61,541 nucleotides of DNA from CAYMJO01 sp964391305 (GTDB lineage: Bacteria > Patescibacteriota > CALEFQ01), in contig CAYMJO010000001.1 of the NCBI GenBank assembly GCA_964391305.1, positions 1 to 61,541 on the forward strand, written 5' to 3'. How positions within the stretch are numbered: the first letter of the stretch is position 1; each line of letters opens with the position of its first letter. A program made the position numbers and the translations under genes. Shown in pieces: positions 1 to 6,814 of this stretch. The notes under the pieces were generated by a model. The model saw nothing but the letters and a program-made list of their open reading frames with translations. It was not told the origin of the DNA and did not search any database.

Positions 1-259
1 ATTACTAACTAAAATTGCCTTAAGGGATTAAAATTTCCTGGGCAAGACCCTTAAAAATTATTTTCGCGGCTACTTCACACATTTGTACTCTCTGCAAATG
101 TATGCTAAGCTATAATAAAATTTAAGACTACTATGTAGCTTAACAGAAATCAATAAAATTGGCAAAACTTCTTAGCGTAAGACATTCAAAAATACGCTAA
201 TTAATAAAAAATAAGCGAAAGGCCGGTTCTGGTCTTCAGCTTTCAAAAAAGGAGGGATT

Positions 260-835
260 ATGAAAATTGTTGAGTATCAGCAAAAAATAGTGTTAATCAT
301 TGGCGCTATTTTAATTTGCGGAATCAGCTTCTATGCCGGGAAATTATACTCGGCCGGCAATCAAAAAATCGAGATCGAAGAAAAAGACAAACAGCCAAAA
401 GAGATTTTAGAGCTGCTTCTCTCATCTGTGACAAATGAAAGCATTTCTGGAAAACTCGCCGGAAACGCAATTTTGAAAACAGGTGAAAAAACAATAAAAA
501 TAGAAGATGACGGAAGCTTCACTACAGAAAACGAAGGCACAATCACCGCCCAAAACGATATCGTGAACTTCACGAGCACAATCCCTAAAGTAGAAAAAAC
601 GGCATGCCAAACAGAAGAAAAAACAGAAGCTTCAAACTCAAAAACAAATTCTGAAGAAGAAAACAAAACAGAAGAAAAAACGACCGGGAAATACATAGCA
701 AGCAAGAAAGGCAAAAAATACCATCTCACAACAAGCGGCACTGCAAAGCAGATCAAAGAGGAAAACAAAGTTTATTTTGACTCGCAGGAAGAAGCTGAAA
801 AAGCAGGATATGAAGCGGGAACAAGCGTAAAATGA
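260..835 (+). CDS. Membrane-anchored protein with degenerate Ada-type metal-binding tail
   Basis: Function not known. The start is set by a strong Shine-Dalgarno sequence (AAAAGGAGGG) just before the ATG. Residues 10-32 form one hydrophobic segment (signal anchor), so the rest should lie outside the membrane. The middle is a low-complexity Glu/Lys/Thr linker (about 110-145). The last 50 residues (GKYIASKKGKKYH onward, then EENKVYFDSQEEAEKAGY) follow the pattern of the short Ada-like zinc-binding module often found at the C-terminus of exported proteins. However, the positions that normally carry cysteine are Ser, Gly or Thr here (TTSGTAK and AGTSVK), so metal binding is probably lost. The module assignment is from motif memory. 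Confidence 0.75.
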   Translation: MKIVEYQQKIVLIIGAILICGISFYAGKLYSAGNQKIEIEEKDKQPKEILELLLSSVTNESISGKLAGNAILKTGEKTIKIEDDGSFTTENEGTITAQNDIVNFTSTIPKVEKTACQTEEKTEASNSKTNSEEENKTEEKTTGKYIASKKGKKYHLTTSGTAKQIKEENKVYFDSQEEAEKAGYEAGTSVK

Positions 836-852
836 CAATGCATATCAATCTC

Positions 853-893
853 TTGACACACTTTTTTCAAAAAGTTATACTACATCTAGTATA
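853..893 (+). promoter_or_regulatory. Sigma-70-type promoter overlapped by a 7-bp palindromic operator
   Basis: TTGACA (853-858) and TATACT (876-881) are separated by exactly 17 bp, an almost consensus promoter. The -10 box lies in an inverted repeat, TATACTA-CATC-TAGTATA (876-893). It reads into the Phd-like antitoxin gene starting 30 bases further on. An operator over the -10 box fits autoregulation, the usual mode for Phd/YefM antitoxins; that link is inference. Confidence 0.7.
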
Positions 894-922
894 GCTTTTT
901 TTATTATATTTTTCATAAAAAT

Positions 923-1162
923 ATGCCCAAGAGCCCATTCGAAAAATGCACGAATCAAAATGAACTAAAGATTAAAACAAAAGAGCTCATAGATAATGTC
1001 CAAAAGGGCGACCGCTATATCGTGATGAGGTACTCCAAACCTGTCGGAGTGCTTCTTGGAGTAAAAGACTATTTCAAACTAACAGGACAAGATCTAAACA
1101 AAAAATGCGTATTCTGCAAAGAAGTGATGCAGAAAGCACTAAAAAAATTAAAACAAAAATAA
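923..1162 (+). CDS. Phd/YefM-like antitoxin, no adjacent toxin
   Basis: The 79-residue protein carries the N-terminal Phd/YefM pattern: an ELKIKTKELIDNVQKGDRYI stretch, then a strand-turn-strand with KPVGVLLGVKDYFKL, the part that dimerises and binds DNA in type II antitoxins. The tail is basic and contains CVFC, which is not typical of the family. No RelE, Doc or PIN toxin gene follows; the next gene is iscS. It could be an orphan antitoxin, a stand-alone regulator or half of a pair whose toxin was lost. A consensus promoter with a palindrome over its -10 box lies immediately upstream. Family call is good; the partner is unknown. Confidence 0.7.
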   Translation: MPKSPFEKCTNQNELKIKTKELIDNVQKGDRYIVMRYSKPVGVLLGVKDYFKLTGQDLNKKCVFCKEVMQKALKKLKQK

Positions 1163-1186
1163 ATATTCAACCCATCATTCAACTTC

Positions 1187-1238
1187 TTCTAGTTGTTCTA
1201 ATTGGATTTTTAAAAAACAACGCGTAGAACATCTAGAA
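1187..1238. repeat. 14-bp inverted repeat of the TTGTTCTA family
   Basis: TTCTAGTTGTTCTA (1187-1200) is matched, with one mismatch, by the reverse complement of TAGAACATCTAGAA (1225-1238). It lies between the antitoxin and iscS. The half-site TTGTTCTA/TAGAACAA recurs in tandem at 31413-31439 and near 33473-33490, so this looks like a dispersed repeat rather than a dedicated operator. Confidence 0.5.
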
Positions 1239-1256
1239 CGATTATCAACATTTACT

Positions 1257-2417
1257 ATGATTTACTTAGACCACGCGGCAACAACTCCATTGGACCCTGA
1301 AGTTTTCAAAGGGATGAAGCCGTATTTCGAAAAAAAGTTCGGCAATGCTTCGTCAGTCCATTTGTTCGGACAAGAGGCTTCAAAGGGAGTAGAAAAGGCA
1401 AGATCGCTCGCCGCAGATTTTCTTGAATGTGCTTCAGATGAAATAATTTTCACGAGCTGCGCGACCGAAAGCAACAATACCGTCCTAAAAACCGTTGCGG
1501 GAAAATTGAAAAGAGAAAAAGGCAAAAATCATATCATTACAACGGCAATTGAACATCATTGCGTCCTCGAAACCGCAAAATTTTTGGAAAAAAATGGATT
1601 CAAAATCACCTTCTTAAAAGTCGATAAAGAGGGGATCGTTGATCTGGAAGAAATTAAAAATTCAATAACAGACAAGACTGCAATAATTTCAGTTATGTAT
1701 GCGAACAACGAGATTGGAACAATCCAGCCGATTGCCGAAATCGGCAAGATTGCAAAAGAGAAGAAAGTGCTTTTTCACACAGACGCGGTGCAAGCGGCGA
1801 ACTATCTCGATTGCAATGTGAATAAACTCAATGTCGATTATCTGACTTTGTCAGCTCATAAATTTTACGGTCCAAAAGGCGTCGGACTTTTATACAAAAG
1901 AAAAAAAGCTCCGCTTGAGCCGTTCCTGCACGGCGGAGCGCAAGAGAAGGGACTACGCGCGGGAACATACAATGTCCCGGGAATCGTCGGCTTGGGCAAA
2001 GCCTTGGAACTTACAAAACAGCAAAGAGAAAACAGAACGCAACACTGCAAAAAGCTGCAGAGCAAATTGATCAAAGAGATAGAAAATAAAATAAAAGACG
2101 TGAAACTCAACGGACATCGAGAAAAACGTCTTCCCAACAATGTCAACATGAGCTTCAAATACGTTGAAGGCGAAAGCATGCTTCTCAACCTTGACATGGA
2201 AGGCATTGCGGTTTCAACGGGCTCCGCGTGCTCTTCGGGATCGCTTGAGCCATCGCACGTGCTTATGGCGATCGGAACTTCGCCAGAGCTTTCCCATGGA
2301 AGCCTTCGTTTCACTTTTGGAAAAGACAACACCAAGAAAGACGTTGACAAAGTCCTCGAAGTGCTCCCAAAAATAGTAGAGCGTTTGAGGAAACTTTCGC
2401 CGACAGCGCCGCGATAA
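1257..2417 (+). CDS. iscS: Cysteine desulfurase (NifS/IscS family)
   Basis: PLP-dependent enzyme that takes sulfur from L-cysteine and passes it to the Fe-S scaffold. The N-terminus MIYLDHAATTP is the family signature. SAHKFYGPKG carries the PLP lysine (K202), and STGSACSSG carries the persulfide cysteine (C325) on the mobile loop. At 386 residues it is full length. iscU follows 134 bp downstream on the same strand, giving a two-gene Fe-S assembly unit without the rest of an isc operon, a common arrangement in reduced genomes. It would supply clusters to the many Fe-S proteins in this window (hydrogenase, radical-SAM enzymes). Confidence 0.95.
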   Translation: MIYLDHAATTPLDPEVFKGMKPYFEKKFGNASSVHLFGQEASKGVEKARSLAADFLECASDEIIFTSCATESNNTVLKTVAGKLKREKGKNHIITTAIEHHCVLETAKFLEKNGFKITFLKVDKEGIVDLEEIKNSITDKTAIISVMYANNEIGTIQPIAEIGKIAKEKKVLFHTDAVQAANYLDCNVNKLNVDYLTLSAHKFYGPKGVGLLYKRKKAPLEPFLHGGAQEKGLRAGTYNVPGIVGLGKALELTKQQRENRTQHCKKLQSKLIKEIENKIKDVKLNGHREKRLPNNVNMSFKYVEGESMLLNLDMEGIAVSTGSACSSGSLEPSHVLMAIGTSPELSHGSLRFTFGKDNTKKDVDKVLEVLPKIVERLRKLSPTAPR

Positions 2418-2551
2418 ACATCCAAGATAATCGAATTTCACGAACGTAGATAAAGATAGATCAAAATTTTCATTTGTAATCAACACAAAGTTTCATCAAA
2501 AAACGCATAAATTTAATAAACATTTCAATCCAACAACTAAAGAAAATTTCC

Positions 2552-2929
2552 ATGTATAATAAAAAGATAATGCAACACTTCCAAAATCCCCACAATCAAG
2601 GAGAAATTAAAAATGCGGACGGAATAGGGGAGTCGGGAAATCCCGTTTGCGGCGATATGATGAAAATTTTTATAAAAGTAGGAAACGATAAAATCACAGA
2701 CATAAAATTCCAGACACTTGGATGCGGAGTTGCCATTGCCACTTCCTCCGTCCTGACAGATCTCGCCATGGGAAAAACTTTGGACGAAGCTTTAAAAATA
2801 ACAAAAGACGACATAGTAAATGAACTTGGCGGTAAAGAAGAAGTTCCGCCACAGAAATTTCATTGCAGCGTCATCGCCGAAGAAGCCCTGAAAAAGGCGA
2901 TAGAAAAGTACAGAGCAAAAAACAAATAA
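2552..2929 (+). CDS. iscU: Fe-S cluster scaffold protein IscU/NifU N-terminal type
   Basis: Cytosolic scaffold on which new [2Fe-2S]/[4Fe-4S] clusters are built with sulfur from IscS. All three ligand cysteines are present with normal spacing and context: NPVCGD (C33, with the release aspartate D35), LGCGVAIATSS (C58) and KFHCSVIAE (C105). The 125-residue length is a bare IscU-type scaffold with no C-terminal Nfu domain. It follows iscS and probably shares its transcript. A small hairpin with a T-run (2961-2983) ends the unit. Confidence 0.95.
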   Translation: MYNKKIMQHFQNPHNQGEIKNADGIGESGNPVCGDMMKIFIKVGNDKITDIKFQTLGCGVAIATSSVLTDLAMGKTLDEALKITKDDIVNELGGKEEVPPQKFHCSVIAEEALKKAIEKYRAKNK

Positions 2930-2960
2930 TAAATAAAAAAGGATTAGAAGCACGACAAAA

Positions 2961-2983
2961 ACTAGAATGGCTCTAGTGTTTTT
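2961..2983 (+). terminator. Rho-independent terminator after iscU
   Basis: ACTAGA (2961-2966), a 5-nt loop, TCTAGT (2972-2977) and then GTTTTT form a short hairpin with a U-run, 32 bases after the iscU stop codon. The stem is AT-rich and modest. Confidence 0.5.
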
Positions 2984-3003
2984 GGGTTGAAAAAGGTATA
3001 ATA

Positions 3004-3036
3004 TACGTGATTGAACTTATATTAAGTTGTCACGTA
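3004..3036. repeat. 33-bp imperfect inverted repeat upstream of the PrsW gene
   Basis: Outer arms TACGTGA (3004-3010) and TCACGTA (3030-3036) enclose inner arms AACTTA and TAAGTT around TAT; only TTG against G is unpaired. It directly follows a TATAAT box (2997-3002), so it could be an operator or a transcript hairpin for the gene at 3084. No U-run follows. Confidence 0.4.
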
Positions 3037-3054
3037 TCAGCCAAGAAAATAATT

Positions 3055-3072
3055 ATCCCGCCGCGGCGGGAT
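3055..3072. repeat. GC-rich perfect 18-bp palindrome, copy 1
   Basis: ATCCCGCCGCGGCGGGAT is a perfect palindrome in otherwise AT-rich DNA, ending 12 bp before the PrsW start codon. The identical 18-mer occurs again at 30405-30422. Two intergenic copies of such a rare sequence point to a dispersed palindromic element. Confidence 0.7.
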
Positions 3073-3083
3073 GACATTCCCGT

Positions 3084-4037
3084 ATGGATTTATCTTTCTC
3101 AATAATCTTTCTCGCGGTATTTCTTGGATTCGCGCCAGGAATTTTTTGGCTATGGTTTTACAGACAGAGAGACGTCAAAAATCCGGAGCCAAACAAATTG
3201 ATGCTTTATCTTTTCCTTGGAGGAATGGCATCGACAATCCCCGCGGCGCTCGCGCAATTCGGCATACAAAAGCTTATTCCCATAAAATACTTAATCTGTT
3301 TAAACCAAGGACAAGGATGCGATTTAAACATAGGCGCAAATATAATTTTTATATTTATAATGATGTTCGTCATCGTCGCCCCATTGGAAGAAATTTCAAA
3401 ATATGTCTTTGTAAAATGGATTGCTTTCAAATCGAATTCATTTAACCAAATAGTTGACGGGATAAAATACAGCGTCGCAGTCGCACTCGGATTCGCATCC
3501 TTGGAAAACGCACTTTATTTGATAGGATCCCTGGCAAGAGCAGACTTCGATACCGTTGTTTCAACACTCATTGTCAGATTCTTCATTTCAACACTCGCGC
3601 ACACATTATACGCGGGAATTCTGGGATATTATCTTGGCATGGCAAGATTCGATAAGCTTGAACAGAAGAAACTCCTAAGAACCGGCTTGATACTAGCAAT
3701 AGTCGTGCATGGAGCATTCAACTTTCTGCTTTACACACAGCTGGGATTTTATTCGATTATCCTTGTTGCCATAGTATTTTTTGCCCTAATACAAAAGTTT
3801 AAAAACAAAGAGCTGACCAGAAGACAGGAAATCGCCATATCTCCGGGCGTCAAGCGCGTACCACAGGAAAGCACGGAAAAAGGATTGACAGGTATGATAG
3901 AAGAGAGTAAAAGAAAAGAAAAAGAGGGAAATAATGTAACCATTTCTGAATTTTGCCCAAAGTGTCTTGTAAAAAATGAACATGGTGCAAAATACTGCCC
4001 AAACTGCGGAGAGAAGCTTTTTATAAAAATAAGATAA
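3084..4037 (+). CDS. PrsW-like intramembrane metalloprotease with C-terminal zinc ribbon
   Basis: Polytopic membrane protein of the PrsW/CPBP-like protease group. The family motifs are visible in order: EEISK (E102/E103/K106), a GFASLEN motif with E141, AHTLYAG with H173, and HGAFNF with H209. These are the proposed metal or catalytic residues inside the membrane. About seven hydrophobic segments precede a charged linker and a C-terminal double-CxxC zinc ribbon (CPKC and CPNCGEKLF, about 289-312) in the cytosol. PrsW cleaves anti-sigma factors in Bacillus; the target here is unknown. The zinc ribbon is an addition to the core family. Start chosen at the ATG before MDLSFSIIF. Confidence 0.85.
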   Translation: MDLSFSIIFLAVFLGFAPGIFWLWFYRQRDVKNPEPNKLMLYLFLGGMASTIPAALAQFGIQKLIPIKYLICLNQGQGCDLNIGANIIFIFIMMFVIVAPLEEISKYVFVKWIAFKSNSFNQIVDGIKYSVAVALGFASLENALYLIGSLARADFDTVVSTLIVRFFISTLAHTLYAGILGYYLGMARFDKLEQKKLLRTGLILAIVVHGAFNFLLYTQLGFYSIILVAIVFFALIQKFKNKELTRRQEIAISPGVKRVPQESTEKGLTGMIEESKRKEKEGNNVTISEFCPKCLVKNEHGAKYCPNCGEKLFIKIR

Positions 4038-4105
4038 GGCAAGCATTTCAAACATGCTCCTAAAAATTCGAGGGTGAAGAAAAGCAACCTAAAGCATTCA
4101 TAAAT

Positions 4106-4963
4106 ATGGAAAAAACAGAAAAAAGAACAATGATATATGCTTTGGTTATGTCCATCATTATTTTCGGAATAGCTATAGGCGCCATTTACGGCGGAACTTT
4201 CATAGCAACACGACTTGGCGGCTCAAAGAAAACAACAGAGCCAGCAAAGACAACGACTGAAAACACAAGTAAGGCAATAGATGAAACTGCTGAAAAAAAA
4301 TATTCAAAGATTACCGAGATTACCGGAAAAACAACTATGCTATATTTCCCGATAGTGATAGACGACAAAAACACAGACACATTCATTAAATTAAAAAACA
4401 ACGAAAAAGCAGAAAATGATGATTTGACTCTCACACTAGTGAATAGGGCAGGCGAAACTCATACCTACGATCCCGTGAAAGTTCCTATGGATGGAGAATA
4501 TAAGTTTCAACTTTCAAAGCTCGCAAATAAGCCCGCGAACATGGATCCGGGCATCGCGATCTTAAGCTCCGAGAGAACCATTGCGGCCGTGGCCCAACTT
4601 GTAAACGCTGAAGGAGTTGTCACGGATCCCTTTCCACCTTTTATAAAAGAACAAAAGGATTTTGAATTGAGTTTCACAAAAGACAAAAATGGACATGTCC
4701 AGCAAAACACGCTTGTAATTACAAACTTTGATGAAAAAATCATAGAGGTAAATTCTATGCTATCCGGAGAAGACGGAGCATCGAAAATTTTGGAGAGCAT
4801 CGAAATCAGACCGCTCGAGACGAAGCTCGTAATGCTTGAAAATGATGCAAATTTTGACAGGTATACCAAACTTATCGTCTCATCTACAAGAGAAAGCCTC
4901 ATGGGAGCAATTTTCACCCTTGACAGATCTATAGGCTTGTGGGGGAATATAAAAACACAGTAG
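4106..4963 (+). CDS. Signal-anchored extracytoplasmic protein, two beta-rich repeats
   Basis: Not recognised as a named family. One transmembrane segment at residues 10-35 (IYALVMSIIIFGIAIGAIYGG) is followed by a Lys/Thr/Glu-rich linker to about residue 65 and roughly 220 residues of predicted beta structure. The outer part seems to contain two similar halves: each has an alternating hydrophobic strand pattern and ends in a comparable strand (ILSSERTIAAVAQLVN and IVSSTRESLMGAIFTLD). That suggests a duplicated Ig-like domain, which is inference. It follows the PrsW gene with a 68-bp gap and may share its transcript. Confidence 0.7.
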   Translation: MEKTEKRTMIYALVMSIIIFGIAIGAIYGGTFIATRLGGSKKTTEPAKTTTENTSKAIDETAEKKYSKITEITGKTTMLYFPIVIDDKNTDTFIKLKNNEKAENDDLTLTLVNRAGETHTYDPVKVPMDGEYKFQLSKLANKPANMDPGIAILSSERTIAAVAQLVNAEGVVTDPFPPFIKEQKDFELSFTKDKNGHVQQNTLVITNFDEKIIEVNSMLSGEDGASKILESIEIRPLETKLVMLENDANFDRYTKLIVSSTRESLMGAIFTLDRSIGLWGNIKTQ

Positions 4964-5107
4964 AGAATACCAAAATACTAAGGGATAACTAAGATATTGA
5001 AAACTTAAGACCTTCCACCTGATAAACATAAGAGTGAAGCAGTGGAATTTTTTATTTAATTTATATTTTTTCTAAAGAGTTTTTTTTTAAAGTTAAAATT
5101 CAAGGAT
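4964..5107. other. AT-rich intergenic stretch with a weak hairpin
   Basis: No gene seen. TTCCAC (5013-5018) can pair with GTGGAA (5042-5047), followed by a T-run, which could terminate the upstream transcript, but the 23-nt loop makes this weak. Confidence 0.3.
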
Positions 5108-5119
5108 TTGAGAGAAGCG

Positions 5120-5323
5120 TCAAAAATCAGAGAAAAGGAAGGAATTTATATGTCGTACAATGTATCTTATGCGACACAAATAAAGATGCCTAATAAGCTT
5201 CCAACCTATCAGGCATTTGCAAGCCCCACAAACAAAGAAATGCCAAAGCCTTCCCGCCACTCTACAAAAAACAAATTTTGTTATATCTATTACGTCTAAC
5301 GCTAACTTTTTAATGTTCCTCAT
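5120..5323 (-). CDS. Possible 67-residue small protein, antisense alternative
   Basis: This ORF starts 33 bases after the stop of the M23 peptidase gene, on the same strand. AAAGGAGGGGAAAGG stands directly before its ATG, so it could be the last gene of that operon. The product (MRNIKKLALDVIDI at the N-terminus) has five cysteines and many aromatic residues but no clear domain. It overlaps the plus-strand candidate at 5150-5299. The pyrimidine-rich tract supplying the ribosome site may be chance. Confidence 0.25.
   Translation of the reverse strand: MRNIKKLALDVIDITKFVFCRVAGRLWHFFVCGACKCLIGWKLIRHLYLCRIRYIVRHINSFLFSDF
5150..5299 (+). CDS. Possible 49-residue small protein
   Basis: The ATG at 5150 is preceded by a good Shine-Dalgarno sequence (AAGGAAGG, 7 bases before the start). 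The product starts MSYNVSYATQIKMP, has no transmembrane segment and is rich in Lys, Pro and Tyr. An upstream in-frame ATG at 5108 has no ribosome site. An antisense ORF (5120-5323, minus strand) overlaps it completely and also has a good ribosome site, so at most one is likely to be real. No homology can be judged from this sequence. Confidence 0.3.
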   Translation: MSYNVSYATQIKMPNKLPTYQAFASPTNKEMPKPSRHSTKNKFCYIYYV

Positions 5324-5356
5324 CCTTTCCCCTCCTTTCGTCCTCCATTTTTGTCT

Positions 5357-6646
5357 TTAAAACAACCCGCTCGGATTTAAAGTCTTATCCGGCGCGTACC
5401 ATGGAGATTTTCCGTATGAAGTCTCAAGTATCTGCATTTCAACATATCCGCCAAAATGCAGATGACAGCCGGTAGAGAAGCCGGTAGTACCGACAAAACC
5501 AATCGTGTCCCCCGCTTTAACGATTTGTCCGGGAGCGGCGGCAACTGTGCTCAAATGCCCGTTTAACGTATAAAGATTCAATTTAGGATGGAACAAAACA
5601 ACATAATTTCCAAATCCGTATTTTAGGTTTCCGGCGGCAGTCACTTCGCCATCCGCGGCAGCCATAACAGCTGTGCCGCAAGCGTCTCCAAAATCAACGC
5701 CCGCGTGGATTCGAGGACTTCCATCCTCATTATATCCATAAACGCCAGTCGCCGCATAACTTGTAAGACCATAACCCTGCGTAACAGCTCCGACTCCGCC
5801 CTTAGTTGGATAAATAAACACACCAGAGCCTGTGACGGGCGGACCAGTCACCCTGCTATCCGCCTGATTCTTTGCCATGATCTCTTTTTCAAGATCGGCA
5901 ATTTCCTGCGCAAGCTTTTTCTGTTCACCCGCAGCCTCGCCTATAAGCTCTTGATATTTCTCCTCATTCTTCTGTGTCTTATTAAGCAATTCTTCCGAAT
6001 CTCTTTTTTGTCTCGAAAGCTCACTATGCTGGACCTCGAGTTGCTGTTTTAATGTTTGCTGTTCTTCTTTCTTTTTTTCAAGGTCATTTTCCTTCGCGAC
6101 TAACTCTCCCTTAAGCTCCTTGACTTTGACATAAGTATCTTGAGCGTCCTCCTGATAATTCAAAGTGTACTCCTGCAAATTCAAAAGCTTGGAAAAGGAT
6201 GTGCTTCTTAGAAAATATGTCAGTACCGGCGTCTTGTCGTTTTTACGGATTTTGCGAAGCAGGCTGGCAAGAACTTCCCGTTCGTACTGAAGCTCCTTCT
6301 CCTTTTGCTCAACTTGCTGTTTGGTAATCTTTATTTGCGCCTCCGTGCGCTCGACCTCCATTTGAGTTCCTTCAACCGCAAGCTTGGTAACCTCCATCTC
6401 ACTCTCGCTGACTTTCACTTTAATCTCAAGTGTCTGCGCAACCTTTTCAAGCTTCGCTATATCAATGGTATACCCGCGAATTTTGTCTTGTATTTCTTCG
6501 ACTTTATCTTGTCTGTCTTGAACTTTTTTCTCCAATTCCTCCTTGCTTTCGTCCGCAAAAACAAAACTGCTGACTCCGATGAAAGCCATTATCACAAGAA
6601 AACTTAATATAACCGTCAATTTCTTTATTTTTTTGTTTTTTTTCAT
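5357..6646 (-). CDS. EnvC/NlpD-type M23 peptidase with coiled coil
   Basis: Secreted cell-wall hydrolase or hydrolase activator. I start it at the Met of MKKNKKIKKL (6646) because a signal peptide follows directly (LSFLVIMAFIGVSSFVFA, about 11-30); the ORF stays open 21 codons upstream with no obvious ribosome site. Residues 35-270 are a long heptad-rich coiled coil as in EnvC. The C-terminal 125 residues are an M23 LytM domain with zinc ligands in HAGVDFG, NGHLS and GCHLHFGG. All ligands are present, so unlike EnvC it may be catalytically active. Probable role is peptidoglycan remodelling at division. Confidence 0.9.
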   Translation of the reverse strand: MKKNKKIKKLTVILSFLVIMAFIGVSSFVFADESKEELEKKVQDRQDKVEEIQDKIRGYTIDIAKLEKVAQTLEIKVKVSESEMEVTKLAVEGTQMEVERTEAQIKITKQQVEQKEKELQYEREVLASLLRKIRKNDKTPVLTYFLRSTSFSKLLNLQEYTLNYQEDAQDTYVKVKELKGELVAKENDLEKKKEEQQTLKQQLEVQHSELSRQKRDSEELLNKTQKNEEKYQELIGEAAGEQKKLAQEIADLEKEIMAKNQADSRVTGPPVTGSGVFIYPTKGGVGAVTQGYGLTSYAATGVYGYNEDGSPRIHAGVDFGDACGTAVMAAADGEVTAAGNLKYGFGNYVVLFHPKLNLYTLNGHLSTVAAAPGQIVKAGDTIGFVGTTGFSTGCHLHFGGYVEMQILETSYGKSPWYAPDKTLNPSGLF

Positions 6647-6814
6647 AACAAAACGATTGTTATTTATCATAAAATTATAGCAAAATAACATATGTCTGTC
6701 AAATTTCAAAATTCTCTTGCAATTTTTTTACACAGTTGTCGAATTCTCGGACAGGCCTGACAAAAAAATGAATTACACCCCGCGAGCCGCAAGGAATTTA
6801 GACCCTAAAACGGA

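Noticed and set aside
190..250. Hairpin AAGGCCGGTTCTGGTCTT before the first gene, considered as a riboswitch
   Set aside because: It is one short stem with GU pairs and no conserved core; no riboswitch class fits.
6305..6607. Plus-strand ORFs inside the M23 peptidase, gltX, histidine kinase and other genes
   Set aside because: They are antisense shadows of clearly conserved genes, without ribosome sites or recognisable domains.
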